From positions 1 to 61,542 of the forward strand of contig JAALKD010000014.1 in the NCBI GenBank assembly GCA_011088215.1: 61,542 bases of DNA, in the 5' to 3' direction. The DNA is from Sphingomonadales bacterium. GTDB lineage: Bacteria; Pseudomonadota; Alphaproteobacteria; Sphingomonadales; Kordiimonadaceae. Position numbers and translations under genes: made by a program. Under the pieces are notes generated by a model. The model ran no database searches, was not told where the DNA came from, and saw nothing but the letters and a program-made list of their open reading frames with translations. Positions 10,541 to 19,238 of this stretch are shown piece by piece. The stretch's first letter is position 1. Each line of letters starts with the position of its first letter.

Positions 10541-10771
10541 GGTTCTCTCCTGAGTGTAAAAAAGCGTGATACTTGATAGTCCTTCCCAGCAGTAAAGGAT
10601 AAGACAAAACGGCTTTTGGTCAAGGGTATAGCAACATAGGTTTAACCGACAGAATTCAACCTGTAACAAAACTACCACAGTTATGGTCGGGTTTTGGTGG
10701 GTAAAAAAGATGTTGCCGCGCCGTGCCTGTAACCAGTAAAAGCCCGGCGACCAACGCATTGGCGGATTGCT

Positions 10772-10791
10772 GCCAGGTTCGATAACCTGGC
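10772..10791. other. Short perfect hairpin without T tract
   Basis: An 8-bp perfect stem (10772-10779 with 10784-10791) closes a CGAT tetraloop between the stop of the FliL-like gene and the upstream region of the second TonB receptor. There is no T run on either side, so it may be a weak or Rho-assisted terminator for the minus-strand gene ending at 10825. Confidence 0.35.
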
Positions 10792-10824
10792 GGTCATTAT
10801 GCCCGGTAATTATTTATGTCGGGG

Positions 10825-11283
10825 TTATGATTTTGTCGGGGTTATCAGGGCGTGCTTAACAAAAATGTTGGCCTTGCCTGCACCAATTCTGGCGGCCAGA
10901 AACGGTGTCAGATATGCAGTGACAATATCAGGGTTAATCGGCTTGTTCACATTGAAACGCTGGCGCGAAAGGATGGTAAGTGCACCCAGGAAGTCAAACC
11001 TGATCTGCGGCAACCGCAAGCGGATCACTTCTGAATCGCGCTGCTCAATCACCACCAGTGTTAGGGTCAGCGAAGCTTTTCCAACCATCCGACCGCGGGT
11101 AAACATGGAAAAATCAAACGGGTCCATTTCGATGGCCAGCTTTCCTTCTTCCGGCATCACGCCTTGGCGCGCCGACGCATCCACCGAACCTGCGGCACTG
11201 ATAACCACAAACCCCGCAACCAGTATTACAGACCGCAGGTTTGTCGCGGCGACGGTTATTATTGTCTCAAAAAACTTTTTCAT
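10825..11283 (-). CDS. Exported protein of unknown function, weakly FliL-like
   Basis: This is a 152-residue protein with an N-terminal hydrophobic segment (about residues 13-31, ending near SAAGSVDA), so it is probably exported or membrane-anchored. The rest alternates strands and a helix: a KASLTLTLVVIEQ strand, RLRLPQIRFDFLGALTIL, and a closing strand with FVKHALI. This layout loosely recalls the periplasmic domain of the flagellar protein FliL, but I cannot name it firmly. It stands alone, about 600 bases from the large flagellin-hook-like gene on the same strand, which makes a motility link worth considering. Confidence 0.55.
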   Translation of the reverse strand: MKKFFETIITVAATNLRSVILVAGFVVISAAGSVDASARQGVMPEEGKLAIEMDPFDFSMFTRGRMVGKASLTLTLVVIEQRDSEVIRLRLPQIRFDFLGALTILSRQRFNVNKPINPDIVTAYLTPFLAARIGAGKANIFVKHALITPTKS

Positions 11284-11600
11284 CTTTGACCCAATATTTT
11301 ACCCAGTGTTTTAGTCAGTAGTTTATATGGAGTTTATTCAGTGTCTTTCTCATAACTCCTAGCGCGCCCCATAGCGCACCAACGACGACACCACAAAGTA
11401 TACAGGCCATAGTATAGGGCAGGTATAAACAGGAAATTAACGATGCCATCACCAATTTGATGCAATTTGCGATTATGTTGCATTTTGCGGCAATATTTGT
11501 GTTGCAATATGCGATAAACTTGCCACACCTCAAGTCATCAGATAAATTATTTCTTCGTAACTCATTGTAAATAAATGATAATTCTACATCGCAGAAAAAG
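11284..11600. other. Intergenic stretch with no recognised gene
   Basis: This AT-rich stretch lies between the FliL-like gene and the sigma-54-like promoter. A 72-codon minus-strand frame (11315-11533) with one hydrophobic segment has no convincing ribosome site or family resemblance. It probably holds the promoter of the FliL-like gene; no motif stands out. Confidence 0.5.
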
Positions 11601-11615
11601 TGGCACGGGCCTTGT
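11601..11615 (+). promoter_or_regulatory. Sigma-54 (RpoN)-type promoter
   Basis: TGGCACG at 11601-11607, four bases, then TTGT at 11612-11615 matches the sigma-54 consensus TGGCACG-N4-TTGC at 10 of 11 fixed positions; the mismatch is T for C at -12. Predicted transcription start is near 11627 on the + strand. No plus-strand coding gene follows until 15419. The next feature is the structured RNA ending in a strong terminator. Confidence 0.6.
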
Positions 11616-11626
11616 AAAGTAAGTGA

Positions 11627-11752
11627 TACCTCTCGAGCAGGGGGGCGGGAGTGGGTTTTAATTTACTCGACCCCCAATCGTGCACCTTCTCCCGCGAACT
11701 CTGCTCGATTTATCTAACGGAAAAAGTGGCTCGTGTGTGTGCCACTTTTTTT
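11627..11752 (+). ncRNA. Candidate structured small RNA, about 125 nt, unknown family
   Basis: The segment between the sigma-54-like promoter and the terminator folds by eye into a long hairpin. An 8-bp perfect stem (11633-11640 with 11701-11708) is followed inward by a 7-bp perfect stem (11645-11651 with 11689-11695) and a short tggg/ccca helix (11652-11655 with 11673-11676) with a large loop. A 10-bp terminator stem closes the 3' end. It lacks the SRP RNA signature GGAAGGAAGCAGCC, and I could not match it to 6S RNA or tmRNA. A trans-acting regulatory RNA under RpoN control is the inference; the adjacent flagellin-like gene makes a motility role possible. Confidence 0.5.
11721..11752 (+). 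terminator. Strong bidirectional Rho-independent terminator
   Basis: A perfect 10-bp stem (AAAAAGTGGC at 11721-11730 with its complement at 11741-11750) is followed by more T's on the + strand. Read on the minus strand it also ends in T5, so it can terminate the 1090-aa gene whose stop is at 11886. The arm AAAAAGTGGC is repeated at 11595-11604, overlapping the sigma-54 -24 element. Confidence 0.85.
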
Positions 11753-11885
11753 GTGCCTAAATCAGAAATGCCGCTAGTGCCACCCTCAGGAACGTTTGCA
11801 GGCTTTCCGGCATTTTATCGCCGCGACTTTGAAGCCTGTCCTGTGAAAAATTAATATGAAACCTGCAGTGAAGCCCGATGCAGGC

Positions 11886-14800
11886 CTACGCGAAAAGACT
11901 AACCGACGGCGAACTGGCACCGCTTTGCAGTCTGGACAGTCCGGATTGGAAATTAGCGATTTGAGCGGCTATGCGAGGTGACACGGCCCCTTGAAATTTA
12001 CTCTCATTCAATAATTGTTGCTTGATCGGGTCAAAGTTTGTTGAACGATAAGCCCGCTGCACCGTCGAAATGGCTGTATCCAATAGGCCGAGAACATATT
12101 TTGCGGTCGCCTTGTCCTGCAAATTCAGCGCACCACCAAGCTCCAGACCAAAGGCACCACCCAAGTCATCCTCCGGGGCAATGTCCTCGTCAAGATTGAT
12201 GTCAAACACATCGTTTTTTGGCAACAACTTCCCGGCTGGCAATCCGATGCGAGACAGCAGGTCTTGCCCGTCGCTACCCGGAATCAGGTCGATCGAGACC
12301 CCGTCATCAAGCGCGCTGATTTTAAGTTTTTCACCTTCAGTCGTTGTCGAAACATCCACATCCAGTTTGCCAAAACCCGCTATGCGCAATTTTCGCTTGA
12401 TATCCTCAAAAGTATCACCGCTTTCCAGCTCGATCTTCTTGCGGGCATCGCTACCAAGCTTCAGATAAAAATAGTCACCCTCGCGTGCCGTGGTCTGGGT
12501 TTCCAAGTCCCGGGTCTGGTCGCCTTCGATCAGGCCGGTTGGCAAACCCAAAACTTCCAAAACCGAATCGCCCTGATTGGTAAAAGCAACACCGCCAACA
12601 GATGAACGAGCCAGACTCTCGCCGTATTGCTCGGTATTTTCAAGCACGCCAGTTGCGCCGTCCAATCGGGCAACGAACCCGTCGGTAGCGCCGGTTGCAG
12701 CCTCACCCGCCAGTGTCTCAGTTGTGGAACCTGCCACATAGATCTTGCCGCCCTGCACGGTCACGTCGGCGATGCCGTCTGTGCCGGTGGTCGACAAATA
12801 GGTGGTAAAATCAGCTGACAGGCTTGATGTGCCGGAGAAGCTGAAACCACTGACAAACCCTTCCAGTCCGCCATCAGCGGTACCGTTGATCGTCGCCGTA
12901 CCGGATGCATCCAGCGCGCTATTCGCTGTAACCCCGGACACATAGAATTTTCCGCTGCTACTATCAACACTGACCCCGGTGATTTTGCCGCCTGCGCCCA
13001 AATCACCGAGGCTGACGCTGGTAACCTGTGTCGACAGATCAGACGCCGAAATTCGCGCCACTGCTGCGCTGCCATCTTCGTCAAGCGCAACGATTAGATC
13101 ATTGTTACCGTCCAGCGCCAGCCCCTTGATCACATCATCGCCAGCCGATCTAAACACTGTCGAATCGGTCAGCGACCCATCGGTGCCGTCAAGCTTGAGT
13201 ATCAACGCATCATTTCCACCGCTTGCGCTTGTACTGGCACTGATCGCAGAACTGGTAGACCCACCAATATAAATATCGTCGTTGGTGTCCACGGCGATCG
13301 AATAGGCCGCCGTAGTCCCGAAGGTATCCAGTTGATAACGGAAAATCTCGTCGCCGCGTTTGCTAATTTTCGCAACAAATGCGTCGCTACCGCCACCCTC
13401 TACAACGTCACCCTGCGATAGGGCGCTGTCGGTCGCGCCCGCAATAATCACATTGTCTTGACTATCAATCTTGATGTCAAAAGCCTCTGCCGATTCCGCC
13501 ACACCCAGAAGCCGCGAGAAAGCCACGTTGCCTTCGCTGTCAAATTTGGTCAGAAACACATCCTGGGTTTCGGCAACATTCAACTGGTGGCCAAAACTGC
13601 CCGCAGACGTGCCAACCACATAAATGCCGCCGTCGCTATCCACCGCGACACGAGCGCCCTTGGTGTCGGCATTTACCCGGTTTTCGCTATCCACATTGGT
13701 GATCGACGATGTGTTGTCGTCGTCAACTTCAGTGGTGGTGGTATCGTCGTTGTTACCAACAACATCCGTTACCGCATCAGCCAAAAATTTGTCACGCAGC
13801 GATGCAATCGCCGGGTCAATATCATCTTCTTCAGCAACACTCACCAGGCCCTTGGTCTCGGTTGCTGCATAGTCGATTGCGACAAAAGATGTGGTGTCGT
13901 CCAGCGCAATCGTGCCGTCGATGTTATTAAACTCTCTGATCCGGCTGGAAACGGCAAAACTGTCGTCCAACTGGCTTAACGACGACACTGCATAAAGCGT
14001 GGGCGCCGCCGCCGCAGTTAAGGTTACTTCCTCGGTAATGGTACCTTCAATCTTCAGGCCATACTGGCCGCTCGTATCGTTGCGCTCCACGTTAAAACGA
14101 GTCAGATGCTTGGCGGTAAAGTTCCCGGCCGTATCATAAGTGGACGGCGAACCCGGATAGCCAGAGCCTTCATCCGCACTAAATTGAAAACCCACAAGCG
14201 TTGCCTCGGTTGCCGTATCCGGCGTCTGATACACCAGCTTGCCGGCAGTAATATCCGCGACCGCAATTTCCTGACCGTTGGTCACATCAACCCCGTCCAG
14301 TTGCAGCCCGGCAGTTGTCGTGTCGATGCGCACCGTGACCAGTGCGTCGTCATTGCTGCCGAAATCAGCTGTGCTCAGGGTTTTGTCGATTGGGATTGTC
14401 AGCGCCTCAATTTGGGCGTTGATGTGGTCAACCACGTTGTTGAGGCTTAAGTCACCGGCAATCCCGCTCAGGTCCACCGTGATGTCATCGGTGTTGCCGC
14501 TTTTCTCAACCGAAACGGTGAAAACTTCACTGCCGGTCAGGCCTGCGATCACCGCGTCCGGATCATCAACAATGTAACTGCCGCTGGATTCCGACTGATC
14601 CTTGCCGGTTCTGGTACTAGCCTCGGTGCTATATTCTTTTTCGCCGAGAAAAATATCCAGCGTTTCCAGTTCGGTTGACGCCAGATAGTCACGCACTTCA
14701 TCCAGGCCTGAGCGAAACTGGTCATCCAACCGCTCCAGCGAACTATCCAGTGTACTATATTCAGAGGCATATTCAGCCAGCACCCGCAGGTTGGTCAGCG

Positions 14801-15158
14801 CATTAAAAAGTACAAATGTTGCTTCATGGTCAGCATTATCGGAAACGCCTTCAAGGATCCTGGCATCCAGATCGATGAAACTGGTCAGTTCGCGCACTTC
14901 TCGAATTTGCTCATTCAGCGATGAGGTTTCTTCTGGAATTTGCCACGGCGGTATAACCGCTGGGCCATCGCTGCGACCAAACTGGGTCTGGATAGACCCC
15001 CGGTCCGCTGCCGAAAGGCTGTTTAGGCTGATGCGGGCCAGCTGGGCTTGCGCGTCCAGCGCAATCAGGGTGCTGCTGATGCCAACAATCGGCGTAAATG
15101 ATTGCTGTTGGCCACCGCCAAACAATCCACCCGAATTTTGTGCACCAAAAAAGGCCAT
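11886..15158 (-). CDS. Large protein with flagellin-hook-like segments and SBBP-type beta-propeller repeats
   Basis: This is a 1090-residue acidic protein with no clear signal peptide. A helical N-terminus (~10-170) is followed by beta-rich segments resembling the flagellin hook IN motif (FTVSVEKSGNTDDITVDLSG with SLNNVVDHINAQI, ~210-260). The middle (~500-840) has SBBP-like propeller repeats of the type GGIYVVGTSAGSFG, NVIIAGATDSALSQ, DDIYIGGSTSSAIS, KFYVSGVTANSALD and KIYVAGSTTETLAG. Then comes a second hook-IN-like segment (DTFEDIKRKLRIAGFGKLDV, ~900) and a helical C-terminus. Helical ends around a variable beta centre is the layout of flagellins and hook-associated proteins. The start ATG at 15158 follows AAGGCGATCAA. 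The function is unknown; a surface or filament-associated role is inferred. Confidence 0.6.
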   Translation of the reverse strand: MAFFGAQNSGGLFGGGQQQSFTPIVGISSTLIALDAQAQLARISLNSLSAADRGSIQTQFGRSDGPAVIPPWQIPEETSSLNEQIREVRELTSFIDLDARILEGVSDNADHEATFVLFNALTNLRVLAEYASEYSTLDSSLERLDDQFRSGLDEVRDYLASTELETLDIFLGEKEYSTEASTRTGKDQSESSGSYIVDDPDAVIAGLTGSEVFTVSVEKSGNTDDITVDLSGIAGDLSLNNVVDHINAQIEALTIPIDKTLSTADFGSNDDALVTVRIDTTTAGLQLDGVDVTNGQEIAVADITAGKLVYQTPDTATEATLVGFQFSADEGSGYPGSPSTYDTAGNFTAKHLTRFNVERNDTSGQYGLKIEGTITEEVTLTAAAAPTLYAVSSLSQLDDSFAVSSRIREFNNIDGTIALDDTTSFVAIDYAATETKGLVSVAEEDDIDPAIASLRDKFLADAVTDVVGNNDDTTTTEVDDDNTSSITNVDSENRVNADTKGARVAVDSDGGIYVVGTSAGSFGHQLNVAETQDVFLTKFDSEGNVAFSRLLGVAESAEAFDIKIDSQDNVIIAGATDSALSQGDVVEGGGSDAFVAKISKRGDEIFRYQLDTFGTTAAYSIAVDTNDDIYIGGSTSSAISASTSASGGNDALILKLDGTDGSLTDSTVFRSAGDDVIKGLALDGNNDLIVALDEDGSAAVARISASDLSTQVTSVSLGDLGAGGKITGVSVDSSSGKFYVSGVTANSALDASGTATINGTADGGLEGFVSGFSFSGTSSLSADFTTYLSTTGTDGIADVTVQGGKIYVAGSTTETLAGEAATGATDGFVARLDGATGVLENTEQYGESLARSSVGGVAFTNQGDSVLEVLGLPTGLIEGDQTRDLETQTTAREGDYFYLKLGSDARKKIELESGDTFEDIKRKLRIAGFGKLDVDVSTTTEGEKLKISALDDGVSIDLIPGSDGQDLLSRIGLPAGKLLPKNDVFDINLDEDIAPEDDLGGAFGLELGGALNLQDKATAKYVLGLLDTAISTVQRAYRSTNFDPIKQQLLNESKFQGAVSPRIAAQIANFQSGLSRLQSGASSPSVSLFA

Positions 15159-15418
15159 TTGATCGCCTTACTTCCATTTCACTGCTGCACGTAGCAGCGG
15201 AGTGTTAGGCAATATTTGCCCACTCGGCATAAATTGCCGGTCCCGCCCACCGGGTCGCACCATACGACTCGGCAAAAGGGGTAATATGTGCCGCCTAATT
15301 GAAAAATAAGCGGCTTCGCATTACATAGCTTGCAAAGACCGTGACAATTGCGGCATTTTAGATCGCATCAGGCGGGGCTGCACGAGCACCCGGCGAACCG
15401 ACATCAAGGATTGAAGCC

Positions 15419-15733
15419 ATGACTGCATTTTTTTGGTTTATCGACGCCCTTCTTGGCTTCTACTATTTTTTGCTCATTGTGATGATCATCATGAGCTGGC
15501 TAACAGCTTTCGGCATCATCAACAGCTACCAACCTTTTGTCCAAACCGTGCAACAGTTTCTCTATAGTGTTACCGAACCGGCTCTGGCCCCCATAAGACG
15601 CATGCTGGGTCGCTTTCTGCCCAACCTAGGCGGTTTCGATATATCGCCGATCATCCTGATTTTTCTGATTTTTGCCCTTAGGATTTTGATCCGCAGCGAT
15701 ATTGCGCCGCTATTCGGCATTTACGGTTATTAA
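15419..15733 (+). CDS. YggT family integral membrane protein
   Basis: This is a small (104 aa) inner-membrane protein of the YggT/YlmG (Ycf19) family. Two hydrophobic helices (~9-31 and ~76-92) flank the conserved loop VTEPALAPIRRMLGRFLP (~52-69). Family members are linked to cell division/envelope organisation and osmotic stress, but the molecular activity is not settled. The ATG at 15419 follows AAGGATTGAAGCC. It overlaps the DUF167 gene, and yggT-DUF167 adjacency is common across proteobacteria. It heads a likely operon with DUF167, folD and possibly marC. Confidence 0.93.
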   Translation: MTAFFWFIDALLGFYYFLLIVMIIMSWLTAFGIINSYQPFVQTVQQFLYSVTEPALAPIRRMLGRFLPNLGGFDISPIILIFLIFALRILIRSDIAPLFGIYGY

Positions 15734-16058
15734 CCCACTTTCGGCCCACGCCGACGGGCTGTGCCTGTCGGTTTACCTAACCCCAAATGCGGCCAGCGAT
15801 AGACTCGATCGAATAGACCAAGACGCCAGCGGTGATGCCCGCCTGCGCATCACCGTTACAGCTGTTCCTGAAAAAGGAAAAGCCAACAAAGCGCTGGTTA
15901 AATTGCTGGCAAAAAAACTCCGGTTGCCCAAGTCTGTTATTCAGATTATAGCGGGTCATCACGCACGAGATAAAACCCTGTTGATCAGCGGCGACACGCC
16001 GAGCCTGACGACGCAGATAACAGCTTTCCTCGTGGACGAAAAACTGATGACACTTTAA
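15702..16058 (+). CDS. DUF167 (YggU) family protein
   Basis: This is a small cytosolic protein of the YggU/DUF167 family (up to 118 aa), of unknown biochemical role. Typical features are LSVYLTPNAASDRLD, RLRITVTAVPEKGKANKALVKLLAKKL and IIAGHHARDKTLLISG. The best upstream start is a TTG at 15702 that overlaps yggT by 32 bases; there is no in-frame ATG before the conserved core, so the exact start is uncertain. It is followed by folD after about 44 bases. Confidence 0.85.
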   Translation: MRRYSAFTVINPLSAHADGLCLSVYLTPNAASDRLDRIDQDASGDARLRITVTAVPEKGKANKALVKLLAKKLRLPKSVIQIIAGHHARDKTLLISGDTPSLTTQITAFLVDEKLMTL

Positions 16059-16102
16059 GAGCCACAGCTCAAAAGCAGCGCTCTTAAGCCGGGAGCCAAA
16101 CG

Positions 16103-16987
16103 ATGACTGCAACCATAATTGATGGCAAAGCCTTCGCACAAACTGTCAGAGACGGTGTTGCTCGCGATGTAGCCACACTTGCAACCACCCACGGTATCAA
16201 GCCCGGACTTGCAGTTGTCATTGTCGGTCACGACCCGGCCAGCCAGGTTTACGTACGCAACAAAGTCCGGCAAACCGCAGAAGCGGGCATGAACGGTTTT
16301 CACTTCGAACTGCCCGAAGATACACCCGAGGCCGAGCTGATCGCCAAAGTAAACGCGCTGAACGCTGACCCCGCGGTTAACGGCATTCTGGTGCAATTAC
16401 CTTTGCCAAAACACATTGACGAATCTGCTGTCGTAGGCGCCATTGCGCCGGAAAAAGATGTGGACGGTTTGCATGTGGTAAACGCCGGCCTGCTGGCTTC
16501 CAGCGGCGGCGGCATGGTACCCTGCACGCCGCTTGGCTGCATCCTGATGCTGAAAGATACGCTAGGTAACCTGACCGGCAAAAAAGCACTGGTTATTGGC
16601 CGCTCTATCCTGGTCGGCAAGCCAGTGGCCCAGCTTTTGTTGGCTGAAAATTGCACTGTCACTATCGCCCACAGCCGCACACAGGATCTGGCCAGTGAGG
16701 TCGCTGCTGCTGATATTGTGGTGGCTGCTGTTGGTATCCCTGAAATGGTCAAGGGCGGCTGGATCAAGCCCGGCGCCACAGTCATTGATGTGGGCATCAA
16801 CCGTGTGCCTGCGCCCGAGCGCGGCGAAGGCAAAACACGGCTTGTTGGCGACGTTGAGTTTGCCACCGCGGAAGCCCGCGCAGATGCCATAACGCCAGTG
16901 CCCGGCGGTGTCGGCCCCATGACCATCGCCTGCTTGCTGAAAAATACCGTTACAGCAACATGCAAACAGAATAATATTGACCTTTAG
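16103..16987 (+). CDS. folD: Bifunctional methylenetetrahydrofolate dehydrogenase/cyclohydrolase
   Basis: This is a cytosolic enzyme of one-carbon metabolism (294 aa) that interconverts 5,10-methylene-THF, 5,10-methenyl-THF and 10-formyl-THF with NADP. Seen in order: the YVRNK segment (~50) with the catalytic tyrosine and lysine, [12 protein letters not shown] (~95-106), [15 protein letters not shown] (the dinucleotide-binding region, ~168-182), [20 protein letters not shown], and [13 protein letters not shown] (~269-281). The length matches the family. The ATG at 16103 follows AAGCCGGGAGCCAAACG. Confidence 0.97.
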   Translation: MTATIIDGKAFAQTVRDGVARDVATLATTHGIKPGLAVVIVGHDPASQVYVRNKVRQTAEAGMNGFHFELPEDTPEAELIAKVNALNADPAVNGILVQLPLPKHIDESAVVGAIAPEKDVDGLHVVNAGLLASSGGGMVPCTPLGCILMLKDTLGNLTGKKALVIGRSILVGKPVAQLLLAENCTVTIAHSRTQDLASEVAAADIVVAAVGIPEMVKGGWIKPGATVIDVGINRVPAPERGEGKTRLVGDVEFATAEARADAITPVPGGVGPMTIACLLKNTVTATCKQNNIDL

Positions 16988-17037
16988 ACCATCGCTTATC
17001 GGCATTTTTGCCAGCTAAACAACCAGAGACTCGTACC

Positions 17038-17658
17038 ATGTATGAAATTTTTGTCAGCGCTTTTGTCGCCTTGTTCGTGATCATTGACCCGATCGGAATT
17101 GCCCCGGTTTTCGCTGCTCTGACTCACGGTTCGCCGGCAAAGCACCAACGCCTGATGGCATTCAAGGGCGTTTTCATCGGCACACTGATTCTGATGTTTT
17201 TCGCCTTCATGGGCAAACCTTTTCTGGGTGCGCTTGGCATTTCACTGGACGCCTTACGCATCGCGGGCGGCCTGATGCTGTTTATCATCGCACTGGAAAT
17301 GGTTTTCGAAAAACGTACCGCGCGCAAACAGGAAGCCGCTGAAAAACTGGACGAGTATTTTGAAGATATTTCAGTATTCCCGATTGCCTTGCCAATGCTG
17401 GCGGGCCCCGGCGCCATAACCGCCATTATGCTGGCGGTCGCAGATGCGGGGTCAGACACAACCGCACAGCTTGCGGTAACCGCGGCGCTGGGTGTTGTTA
17501 TGCTGATTAGTCTGGTAGTTTTCCTGGCTGCTGGCCCGGTGATGAAGCTATTGGGGCCAACTGTTAAAGCCGTATTGACGCGGTTGCTGGGCGTTATTCT
17601 GGCTGCACTGGCAACGCAATTTGTGCTGGACGGCTTGCGCAACAGCTTCACGGGCTAG
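17038..17658 (+). CDS. MarC family (UPF0056) inner-membrane protein
   Basis: This is a six-helix inner-membrane protein of the MarC/UPF0056 family (206 aa); despite the name, no antibiotic-resistance role is established. The sequence shows the conserved start FVALFVIIDPIGIAPVFAAL, then MGKPFLGALGISLDALRIAGG and FPIALPMLAGPGAITAIML. The ATG at 17038 fits the family start; the earlier TTG at 17008 adds only polar leader. It lies 50 bases after folD on the same strand. Confidence 0.92.
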   Translation: MYEIFVSAFVALFVIIDPIGIAPVFAALTHGSPAKHQRLMAFKGVFIGTLILMFFAFMGKPFLGALGISLDALRIAGGLMLFIIALEMVFEKRTARKQEAAEKLDEYFEDISVFPIALPMLAGPGAITAIMLAVADAGSDTTAQLAVTAALGVVMLISLVVFLAAGPVMKLLGPTVKAVLTRLLGVILAALATQFVLDGLRNSFTG

Positions 17659-17794
17659 ATTTCCTGGAAATTCGTAGACGGTAAATATGATAAAGAATGC
17701 CGGTGGATAAGCTGGCTTGCTGCATTCACTTGTCTAAATCCACGTCATCCACTTCAACTGAAATCCCATAAAATGTGAGAGAGCTATATCCTGT

Positions 17795-18487
17795 CTAAAC
17801 AGGATCGTCTGGCAACTGCCAATCAATCGGCGTTTTCCCGTTGGCTTGCAGATAAGCATTTGCTTTTGAAAATGGCTTGCTGCCAAAGAAACCACGGTAA
17901 GAAGACAAAGGAGATGGATGAACGGACCTTATAACCAGGTGACGTTTTTGGTCAATTTTTGCCCCCTTCTTCTGGGCATAACTCCCCCACAGGATAAACA
18001 CCAAATTATCATGTTTATCACTCAATTCCGCAACAATGGCGTCCGTAAAGGTTTCCCAACCTCGCCCCTGATGAGAAGCCGCATTATGGGCCTGCACAGT
18101 TAACACCGAGTTCAGGAGGAGCACGCCTTGGTCTGCCCATGAAAGCAGGCATCCATGGTCCGGCGGCGTAATATCAAGATCATCTTCCAGTTCTTTATAG
18201 ATATTAACAAGCGACGGGGGCACAGCCACACCCGGCTGCACAGAAAAACACAACCCGTGTGCCTGACCAGGGCCATGGTATGGATCCTGCCCAAGAACAA
18301 CTACCTTCACTTTGTCCAAAGGTGTATGGTCAAGTGCGGCAAAATATTCACTGCCTTTCGGAAAAATGATTTTGCCTGCTGCAAGCTCTCCACGCAAAAA
18401 TACCTTGAGCTGCGCCATATAGTCCTTGGCAAACTCTGGTGCTAAAGCGGTTTTCCAGCTTTCTTCCAGTTTAATTGAATCAGTCAT
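17795..18487 (-). CDS. ung: Uracil-DNA glycosylase, family 1
   Basis: This is a base-excision repair enzyme (230 aa) that removes uracil from DNA. The water-activating motif [18 protein letters not shown] (~66-83) with D68, the conserved LLLNSVLTV and the [13 protein letters not shown] minor-groove loop with the catalytic histidine are all intact. The ATG at 18487 (MTDSIKL) is preferred to the in-frame upstream codon at 18499. It is followed by no minus-strand gene and faces marC. Confidence 0.97.
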   Translation of the reverse strand: MTDSIKLEESWKTALAPEFAKDYMAQLKVFLRGELAAGKIIFPKGSEYFAALDHTPLDKVKVVVLGQDPYHGPGQAHGLCFSVQPGVAVPPSLVNIYKELEDDLDITPPDHGCLLSWADQGVLLLNSVLTVQAHNAASHQGRGWETFTDAIVAELSDKHDNLVFILWGSYAQKKGAKIDQKRHLVIRSVHPSPLSSYRGFFGSKPFSKANAYLQANGKTPIDWQLPDDPV

Positions 18488-18535
18488 TTCAAGCCACACA
18501 CTTCTTCAGCATTTTGCCCTCTATAAGCTCTGGCC

Positions 18536-19132
18536 CTAATCGTTCTCACGCGGGTCGGTAGCTATCATATCGTCGCGCGCCAGCGCCGCCTGATACCATT
18601 TGGCGGTACCGGGAAAACGGCTTTCCCAAGCCAGCTCCGGCAGACGGAAATTCAGATAGTCCAGCGCGCAGGCAGTAGCCATAGCATCCAGCCGCCACTG
18701 GTCCAGCGCGTTAATCGCACCGTCTTCCAAATGCGCCAGCCCGCGTTCAATCGCCGCCGTCCAGCGTTCAACCCAATAGGCCGACCGCTGCGCTTCCGGA
18801 CGACGACTTTCCTGCACGACGGCCAGCGCCGCGTCGGTGATACCGTCTGCCAGCGCCTGGCGCTTTAACTCTTCGGTTTTGGCTCGCCCGCTGTCGTTCA
18901 TACCGGCGCGGTCCAGCAGATATTCCGCGATTACCCGGCTGTCAAACAAGGCGGGCTCGCCCGCAACCGTAAGCGTCGGCACTTTGGAAAGCGGGTTAGC
19001 CTCCAGAAATTCCGGCGTGGCCTCCAGGGGGTCAACCGCGACGATCTCTATCTCATCAGTTTGTCCCAGATGGCGGGCCAACAGTAACAATTTGCGGGTA
19101 TAAGGCGAAGTTTTGGCATAATAGAGTTTCAT
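18536..19132 (-). CDS. Glutathione S-transferase family protein
   Basis: This is a 198-residue GST-like protein. The thioredoxin-like N-domain begins KLYYAKTSPYTRKLLLLARHLG with the glutathione-contacting NPLSKVPTL and the DSRVIAEYLLDRA segment (~64-76); an all-helical C-domain follows. The active-site position has S/P rather than cysteine, as in many bacterial GSTs of the YibF type. The ATG at 19132 gives the usual family start; the TTG just before it is unlikely. It sits 48 bases upstream of ung in the same direction. Confidence 0.9.
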   Translation of the reverse strand: MKLYYAKTSPYTRKLLLLARHLGQTDEIEIVAVDPLEATPEFLEANPLSKVPTLTVAGEPALFDSRVIAEYLLDRAGMNDSGRAKTEELKRQALADGITDAALAVVQESRRPEAQRSAYWVERWTAAIERGLAHLEDGAINALDQWRLDAMATACALDYLNFRLPELAWESRFPGTAKWYQAALARDDMIATDPREND

Positions 19133-19238
19133 CAATGTATCTCGTTTTGATCATGGTTCGCGCTGGTGCCTGCTAATGCATGATGTGGGGTAAATTGTGA
19201 CATTTCAAGACTGTTTGAAGATAAGGGGAGAAATACCC

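Noticed and set aside
11315..11533. 72-codon minus-strand frame with one hydrophobic segment
   Set aside because: There is no good ribosome site, it is cysteine-rich without pattern, and there is no operon packing, unlike the accepted 53-aa protein at 36770-36931.
11627..11752. Identity of the structured RNA as SRP RNA, 6S RNA or tmRNA
   Set aside because: The SRP core GGAAGGAAGCAGCC is absent, no tRNA-like ends or tag reading frame is present, and the closing stem and bubble expected of 6S were not clear.
11651..11854. 67-codon plus-strand frame within the small-RNA region
   Set aside because: It runs straight through the terminator hairpin and has no ribosome site; the RNA structure is the better explanation.
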